DNA of 64,000 nucleotides, from NCBI GenBank assembly GCA_026671195.1, contig JAPOHD010000003.1, positions 1 to 64,000 on the forward strand, in the 5' to 3' direction. Both the position numbers and the translations under genes were made by a program. The notes beneath the pieces are model-generated. The model was not told the DNA's origin and did no database searches. It saw nothing but the letters and a program-made list of their open reading frames with translations. Source of the DNA: Draconibacterium aestuarii. Lineage in GTDB: Bacteria; Bacteroidota; Bacteroidia; Bacteroidales; Prolixibacteraceae. Below are positions 59,412 through 64,000 of the stretch, piece by piece; position 1 is the first letter of the stretch; each line of letters opens with the position of its first letter.

Positions 59412-59898
59412 CCCAAACGGAATACTCCGAAACGGTTTTACAATACAAACGCACCTACAACCAAACAAATTTATCCCGATAAAAATTAGCGGTTTCGAAA
59501 ACATTAAGGACAAACACTAACTACATCAAAGTTAACCCGGTTTAATCAGTAATTTTCTCGTTTTCGCATGACCTATTTTGACCGCATCCTAAAATACAGA
59601 TAAGGGTAATATTCCTCATTTTGCCAATCTCCCATCCCATTTTTTAAAAAAAGGTAACCTGTTTTGAATTACATGTGTAAGTAACTGCATCATTTCACCT
59701 GTTATTTTTAAGTTTTTTATGGCAACGCATGACTGACTGTCGCCAGACAGGGAATTCGCATAAGTCTTTAATCATTCCTACTGCTGTGAATTCCATTCTC
59801 CTGCTCATTTCATATTAACAATTATCTGTCAACTGTTTAGTTTAAATGTTTTGTACTCGCTATTTTTAAATCCTTATTTTAGCCTAAAATTTACTGCT
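59412..59898. other. intergenic region with shifted remainder of the repeat protein, 487 b
   Basis: The first 70 bases hold the out-of-frame continuation of the upstream gene. A GACTGTCGCCAGACAGG palindrome is near 59735. The rest is AT-rich and leads to the M17 aminopeptidase start. No separate gene is seen. Confidence 0.45.
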
Positions 59899-61329
59899 AT
59901 GATTCCAAAAATATCACAAACAACAGAATTCAAAGAGAATATTTCAAGAGCCATTTTATTTGATGACTTTTCGCAAGTTACCATTCCTCAATTATCAGAT
60001 GCTGAAAAAGCCCACATTCACAAAAAATTAGAAAAAGAAACGGAGTGTGTAATCAACCATTTCCCTAATCTTTTCTTTTTTGGTAAAATTAAGAAAGCCA
60101 AAGAAGCTTACATGGAAACAGAAGCAGCACGCAAGGCCGGATCGAAACTTTACGATGCCCTAAAAGCCAGTGATGTTAAAACGGTTCAACTGGAAAATTT
60201 CAGCAAGCCAGAATTAATGCCGGCATTTTTGGAAGGACTTCTGCTTACCACTTATTCATTCGAAAAATACAAAAAGGAAAAAGAACAGTTTTGTATTGAG
60301 CAGATTTTTATTAATGATAAGACAACATCTGACAAAATAATTTCGGAAATTACAAAACTAAGCAAAGCTGTTTTTGCAGCCCGTGACCTGGTAAACGAGC
60401 CACTTTCGTTTTTAACCGCAACACAGTTTTCCGAAGAAATTGAAAAACTAAGCAAAGAATCTGGATTTAATCTGGAAGTATTCAACAAACAAAAAATTGA
60501 AGCCTTAAAAATGGGTGGAATACTTGCAGTAAACAAAGGAAGTATTGATCCTCCGACATTTAATATTCTGGAATGGAAACCTGAGAATGCAACAAATAAG
60601 CAACCCATTGTTTTAGTAGGTAAAGGTATTGTTTTCGACACAGGTGGCCTGAGTTTGAAGCCCACGCCAAATTCGATGGATTATATGAAATGCGACATGG
60701 CAGGCGGTGCAGTTATTGCCACAACTGTTTATGCTGCAGCTTTAAATGAGCTTCCACTGCACATTGTGGGATTAGTTCCCGCAACCGACAACCGGCCTGA
60801 CGGTAATGCTTATGTTCCGGGCGATATAATTACCATGTTCGACGGAACTACAGTTGAAATAAAAAATACCGATGCCGAAGGTCGTTTGATTTTAGCCGAC
60901 GCGTTAAGCTATGCAAAAAAATACAAACCTCAGCTGGTTATCGATTACGCAACCTTAACCGGTGCGGCGGTTATGGTAGCAGGAGCACACGCTGCAGTGG
61001 CGATGGGAAATACACAAGAAAACATGCAATCGTTAAAAGAAAGCGGATTTGAAACCTACGAACGAATTATTGAAGTTCCGCTTTGGGAAGAATACGCCAA
61101 ACCGTTAAAGTCGACAATTGCTGATTTAAACAACCTCGGAGCGCGGGAAGCACAGTCGACAATTGCTGGCAAATTCCTGGAACATTTTACCGATTACAAC
61201 TGGATTCATATCGACTCGGCAGACACTCCGTTTTTTAAAGAAAAAAGTGATTATCTCCCGGCTGGAGGAACCGGTTACGGCACACGTTTGCTTTATAATT
61301 TTCTGAAGAAACTGATTGTGTCCAAATAA
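59899..61329 (+). CDS. leucyl aminopeptidase family (M17) protein
   Basis: From ATG 59899 the enzyme has 476 residues; an in-frame TTG at 59851 lies in the promoter-like region and is rejected. It shows the complete M17 catalytic set: VGKGIVFDTGGLSLKP (Lys and Asp ligands), MKCDMAGGAV, the signature NTDAEGRL and TLTGAAVM. Two metal ions in the cytoplasm remove N-terminal residues. The N-terminal third is the usual macro-like domain. It is the first of a housekeeping run (M17, pdxA, ruvA, sprA). Confidence 0.93.
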   Translation: MIPKISQTTEFKENISRAILFDDFSQVTIPQLSDAEKAHIHKKLEKETECVINHFPNLFFFGKIKKAKEAYMETEAARKAGSKLYDALKASDVKTVQLENFSKPELMPAFLEGLLLTTYSFEKYKKEKEQFCIEQIFINDKTTSDKIISEITKLSKAVFAARDLVNEPLSFLTATQFSEEIEKLSKESGFNLEVFNKQKIEALKMGGILAVNKGSIDPPTFNILEWKPENATNKQPIVLVGKGIVFDTGGLSLKPTPNSMDYMKCDMAGGAVIATTVYAAALNELPLHIVGLVPATDNRPDGNAYVPGDIITMFDGTTVEIKNTDAEGRLILADALSYAKKYKPQLVIDYATLTGAAVMVAGAHAAVAMGNTQENMQSLKESGFETYERIIEVPLWEEYAKPLKSTIADLNNLGAREAQSTIAGKFLEHFTDYNWIHIDSADTPFFKEKSDYLPAGGTGYGTRLLYNFLKKLIVSK

Positions 61330-61422
61330 AACCAGTTTTCCCCTCTCAATCAAAAGGAAATTGAAACAAAATACATGAGATATGAATTGTTGGTTACATA
61401 CTATACCGGAGAATTCCAACAA

Positions 61423-61452
61423 TGTGCATTTCAATTAAAAAAATTAACTTTG
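61423..61452 (+). promoter_or_regulatory. promoter of pdxA
   Basis: TAACTTTG (61445-61452) fits TAnnTTTG exactly, with TGTG about 18 bases upstream as a weak -33. The start would fall near 61459, leaving a leader of about 35 bases with a small GCCTT-TACAAT-AAGGC hairpin. Confidence 0.6.
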
Positions 61453-61494
61453 CACCGCCTTTACAATAAGGCATTTATTTGAAAAATAAACAAA

Positions 61495-62601
61495 ATGGCA
61501 AAACAAGATACAATACGAATAGGAATCACACATGGCGATATTAATGGAATTGGTTACGAGGTAATTATGAAAACGTTAAAGGATCCCCGGATTCTGGAAA
61601 TGTGCACACCTATTATTTACGGCTCGCCCAAGGTAGCGGCATACCACCGAAAAGCCCTGAATATTAGCGACATAAACTTCAACCATATTCGTTCAACCAA
61701 AGAAGCTTTCCACAAAAAAGCAAACATTATTAATTGTATTGATGAAAATGTTAGGGTTGAACTGGGAAAATCAACAGCCGAAGCAGGAATATCGTCTTTT
61801 AATGCCTTAGACAGAGCCACCTCTGATTTAAAAATGGGATTTATTGATGCACTTATTACTGCTCCAATCAATAAAGACAATATTCAAAACGAAGATTTCA
61901 AATTTCCGGGACATACCGAATTTCTGGCAGAAACCTTCGACGCAAAAGATTATGCCATGTTAATGGTAAGTGAGACCATGAAAGTAGGGGTCGTTACCAC
62001 GCACATCCCTATTTCGCAAGTAGCACAAAGCATCACAAAAGAAGCCATTTTATCAAAAATCAGGATTATTGCCAAATCGTTGCAGCAAGACTTTGCCATT
62101 ACCAAACCACGAATTGCTGTTTTTGGATTAAATCCACATGCCGGCGATAACGGGTTATTAGGAAATGAAGAAAAAGATATCATTCTTCCTGCCATTATTC
62201 AGGCAAAAAAAGAGGGGATCATTGCCTTGGGACCTTATCCTGCCGATGGTTTTTTTGGCTCCGAAGATCACCGCAAATTTGATGCAATAATAGCCATGTA
62301 CCATGACCAGGGCTTGATTCCATTTAAACTGGCATCGTTTGACAGAGGTGTAAATTTCACAGCGGGACTACCCGTTATCAGAACATCGCCGGCACATGGC
62401 ACAGCCTATTCACTCGCCGGAGAAGACAAAGCTTCACCTGAATCGTTCAGACAAGCCTTGTATCTGGCCATTGATATTTACAAAAACCGCGAGATTTATA
62501 AAGAAATTTCAAAAAATCCGCTGCGCAAGTTTGAAATCAACCCAAACCAAATTGATGAAAGTGTTGATATTGAAGCCAGCGAAGAAGAAGACAACTTATA
62601 A
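61495..62601 (+). CDS. pdxA: 4-hydroxythreonine-4-phosphate dehydrogenase
   Basis: The 368-residue enzyme oxidises 4-phosphohydroxy-L-threonine in the DXP-dependent route to pyridoxal phosphate. Family features are RIGITHGDINGIGYEVI, ALITAPINKDNIQ, FPGHTEFLAE, the metal ligands His in THIPISQV, NPHAGDNG and MYHDQGLIPFK, and GTAYSLAGEDKA. It is cytoplasmic and dimeric, with a divalent metal. A good promoter precedes it, and ruvA starts 11 bases after the stop, so both are in one transcript. Confidence 0.96.
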   Translation: MAKQDTIRIGITHGDINGIGYEVIMKTLKDPRILEMCTPIIYGSPKVAAYHRKALNISDINFNHIRSTKEAFHKKANIINCIDENVRVELGKSTAEAGISSFNALDRATSDLKMGFIDALITAPINKDNIQNEDFKFPGHTEFLAETFDAKDYAMLMVSETMKVGVVTTHIPISQVAQSITKEAILSKIRIIAKSLQQDFAITKPRIAVFGLNPHAGDNGLLGNEEKDIILPAIIQAKKEGIIALGPYPADGFFGSEDHRKFDAIIAMYHDQGLIPFKLASFDRGVNFTAGLPVIRTSPAHGTAYSLAGEDKASPESFRQALYLAIDIYKNREIYKEISKNPLRKFEINPNQIDESVDIEASEEEDNL

Positions 62602-62612
62602 AACAGATCTGT

Positions 62613-63194
62613 ATGTATGAATATATACGTGGTAACATTGCCGATATTAGTCCGGCAAATATTATTATTGATGCGGGAGGAATCGGTTATTTTGTCAACA
62701 TCTCGCTAAATTCATATAGCCAGCTGAGTGGAAAAAAAGACGCTAAACTTTTTTTACATCAGATTGTACGCGAAGATGCACATACTTTATATGGGTTTTC
62801 CAATGCAACCGAACGCGAATTATTCCGGAATTTAATATCTGTAAATGGTGTTGGAGCCAGTACTGCAATTATGATGTTATCGTCGTTAACACCCGATGAG
62901 CTAAGAACTGCAGTAACCACCGAAAATGTTAATGTGTTAAAGGCTGTAAAAGGAATTGGAGCAAAAACGGCACAACGAATAATAATAGATTTAAAAGATA
63001 AACTTGGAAAATTACCCGAATCAGGGCAAATTTTACATTCTCCAGACAATACTATCCGAAATGAATCGTTATCAGCATTAGTCATGCTTGGATTTGTAAG
63101 GCGCGATGCTGATAAAACGGTAACAAAGATTCTTGAGGAGCAACCAGACATCACGGTGGAGAGCGTGATAAAGCAAGCATTAAAGAGGTTATAA
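62613..63194 (+). CDS. ruvA: Holliday junction branch migration protein RuvA
   Basis: The 193-residue protein has the N-terminal OB fold (MYEYIRGNIADISPANIIID, GIGYFVNISLNS, REDAHTLYGFSNATERELFR), two helix-hairpin-helix motifs (SVNGVGASTAIMML and AVKGIGAKTAQRIIIDLKDK) and the small C-terminal domain that contacts RuvB (ALVMLGFVRRDADKTV). It binds Holliday junctions as a tetramer. It lies directly after pdxA; ruvB is not in the window. Confidence 0.97.
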   Translation: MYEYIRGNIADISPANIIIDAGGIGYFVNISLNSYSQLSGKKDAKLFLHQIVREDAHTLYGFSNATERELFRNLISVNGVGASTAIMMLSSLTPDELRTAVTTENVNVLKAVKGIGAKTAQRIIIDLKDKLGKLPESGQILHSPDNTIRNESLSALVMLGFVRRDADKTVTKILEEQPDITVESVIKQALKRL

Positions 63195-63325
63195 AAACAG
63201 AACAGGATTAACCTGAATTGTAATGGGTGAGTAAACCAAATCCAAACAGTTAAAATTCAGCAACCTTTTTCAAAGCCGATGTAGAAATGCATCGATAACC
63301 TTTTGACCTAAGTAAATTGATTGAA

Positions 63326-64000
63326 ATGACACTAGACCGAAGTTTACGAAAGATATACTTCATATTTACAGCAATTTTTGCTTTGGCAATTCCATTCAAC
63401 GGTTTTGCACAGGAAACGACTGATATTGACACAACCGGGACCTTGCCTTATCCTTTTGAGGATCAACCTGCTTTTGGCTATTCAAAGCAAGATTCAGGGA
63501 AAATATATCTGAATAAACCCAGCAATATTAAATACGAAATCGAGTACGATCCGGTACTTGGACAATATGTTTTCTACGAAAAGATAGGAAACCTAAACTA
63601 TCGACTTCCCCAAAGTATGTCGCTGGAAGACTATATCGAGTACGATTTCGACAAATCAATAAATGAATATTGGCGCACCCGCTCACAATTGGAAGACATG
63701 GACCAACGTGGCGGATTAATTCCGAAACTTACCATAGGAAGCGAAGCGTTTAACCGCATTTTTGGAGGAAATACCATCAACATTCAGCCTCAGGGTTATG
63801 TGGAAGTTAGTTTTGGTTACCAAATGAATAAAACCGACAATCCCGCCATCCCCGAAAGATTACGAAAAGTTCCCACATTCGATTTTGATGAAAAAATTCA
63901 AATGAATGTTACCGGTCAGATTGGTACAAAAATGAATATGAGGGTGAACTACAACACGGAAGCCACCTTCGATTACGAAAATAAAATGAACCTGGAATAT
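63326..64000 (+). CDS. sprA: T9SS translocon protein SprA, 5' part (cut by window edge)
   Basis: The ATG at 63326 opens 225 codons that run off the right edge. A signal peptide (SLRKIYFIFTAIFALAIPF, cleavage near FAQ) is followed by IEYDPVLGQYVFYEKIGNLN, SLEDYIEYDFDKSINEYW and IFGGNTINIQPQGYVEVSFG, all characteristic of the N-terminus of SprA, the giant outer-membrane channel of type IX secretion and gliding. The full protein should be about 2300-2400 residues. Its presence fits the T9SS sorting domain on the surface protein at 51894. ruvA-sprA adjacency is common in Bacteroidota. Confidence 0.93.
   Translation, partial: MTLDRSLRKIYFIFTAIFALAIPFNGFAQETTDIDTTGTLPYPFEDQPAFGYSKQDSGKIYLNKPSNIKYEIEYDPVLGQYVFYEKIGNLNYRLPQSMSLEDYIEYDFDKSINEYWRTRSQLEDMDQRGGLIPKLTIGSEAFNRIFGGNTINIQPQGYVEVSFGYQMNKTDNPAIPERLRKVPTFDFDEKIQMNVTGQIGTKMNMRVNYNTEATFDYENKMNLEY

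Noticed and set aside
59851-59898. TTG start for the M17 aminopeptidase
   Set aside because: The extension is not family-like and lies in promoter-type sequence; ATG 59899 gives the normal length.

Overview
The window looks like a chromosomal segment of a Bacteroidota bacterium, most like the marine or sediment Bacteroidales/Marinilabiliales side of the phylum (the family is inference). Supporting signs are NigD-like lipoproteins, a type IX secretion (T9SS) sorting domain, the start of sprA, a FISUMP-domain lipoprotein, a hybrid two-component regulator ending in an AraC helix-turn-helix, several twin-arginine sugar enzymes, few Shine-Dalgarno sites, and TAnnTTTG-type -7 promoter elements (clearest at tRNA-Asn and pdxA). 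The DNA is AT-rich, with many hairpin terminators and dispersed intergenic repeats. There is no rRNA, CRISPR array, intact transposase or prophage.

Layout. 1-4.5 kb: a Tat-type sulfide:quinone-oxidoreductase-like flavoprotein and three lipoproteins, all on the minus strand. 5.2-16.3 kb: a plus-strand run whose last four genes are the most interesting part of the window: a SIR2-type NADase-like protein, a 1413-residue protein with an alpha/beta-hydrolase, a peptidase-M17-N-like and a CHAT (caspase-like) domain, an amidohydrolase, and a TIR-NACHT-TPR (NLR-like) protein. The set reads as an anti-phage or programmed-death cassette with two NAD-directed domains, one protease and one STAND sensor. 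16.6-25.8 kb: a DUF1080 protein, a DUF2089 protein, a repeat-rich gene-poor stretch (18.3-19.9 kb), exported proteins, a hybrid sensor kinase and a SnoaL-like lipoprotein. 25.9-36.2 kb: carbohydrate genes, with a sulfatase, a broken OmpR-type regulator, a five-gene minus-strand operon (Gfo/Idh/MocA dehydrogenase, sugar isomerase/epimerase, DUF1080 hydrolase, URO-D-like protein, ROK kinase) that fits a 3-keto-glycoside route, a divergent AraC regulator, a sulfatase relic and a glycosidase-like lipoprotein. 37.4-49.8 kb: a stress/envelope block with a MalT-like regulator, a GH130 phosphorylase paired with a GT4 glycosyltransferase, lmo0937-like, CsbD-like, stomatin and cold-shock proteins, and an AraC regulator with a metal-type CxxC N-terminus. 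50.5-64 kb: a membrane AraC-type regulator, a giant T9SS surface protein with an internal duplication, tRNA-Asn, an exported nickel superoxide dismutase, a duplicated and frameshifted exported protein, an M17 aminopeptidase, pdxA, ruvA and the 5' part of sprA.

Threads running through the window. Eight copies of a small intergenic repeat carry the 3' acceptor end of tRNA-Asn (or a degraded form of it), usually followed on the minus strand by a GGTC/GACC-type terminator hairpin. The longest copies match the real 3' flank of the tRNA-Asn gene at 56.8 kb. A second, roughly 200-bp repeat with 14-bp inverted ends occurs twice, once almost touching a start codon. Gene relics (an OmpR regulator, an arylsulfatase tail, a heptad-repeat protein and an unidentified fragment) cluster at these repeats, which suggests ongoing turnover. 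Functional statements rest on motif recognition by eye; no searches were run.
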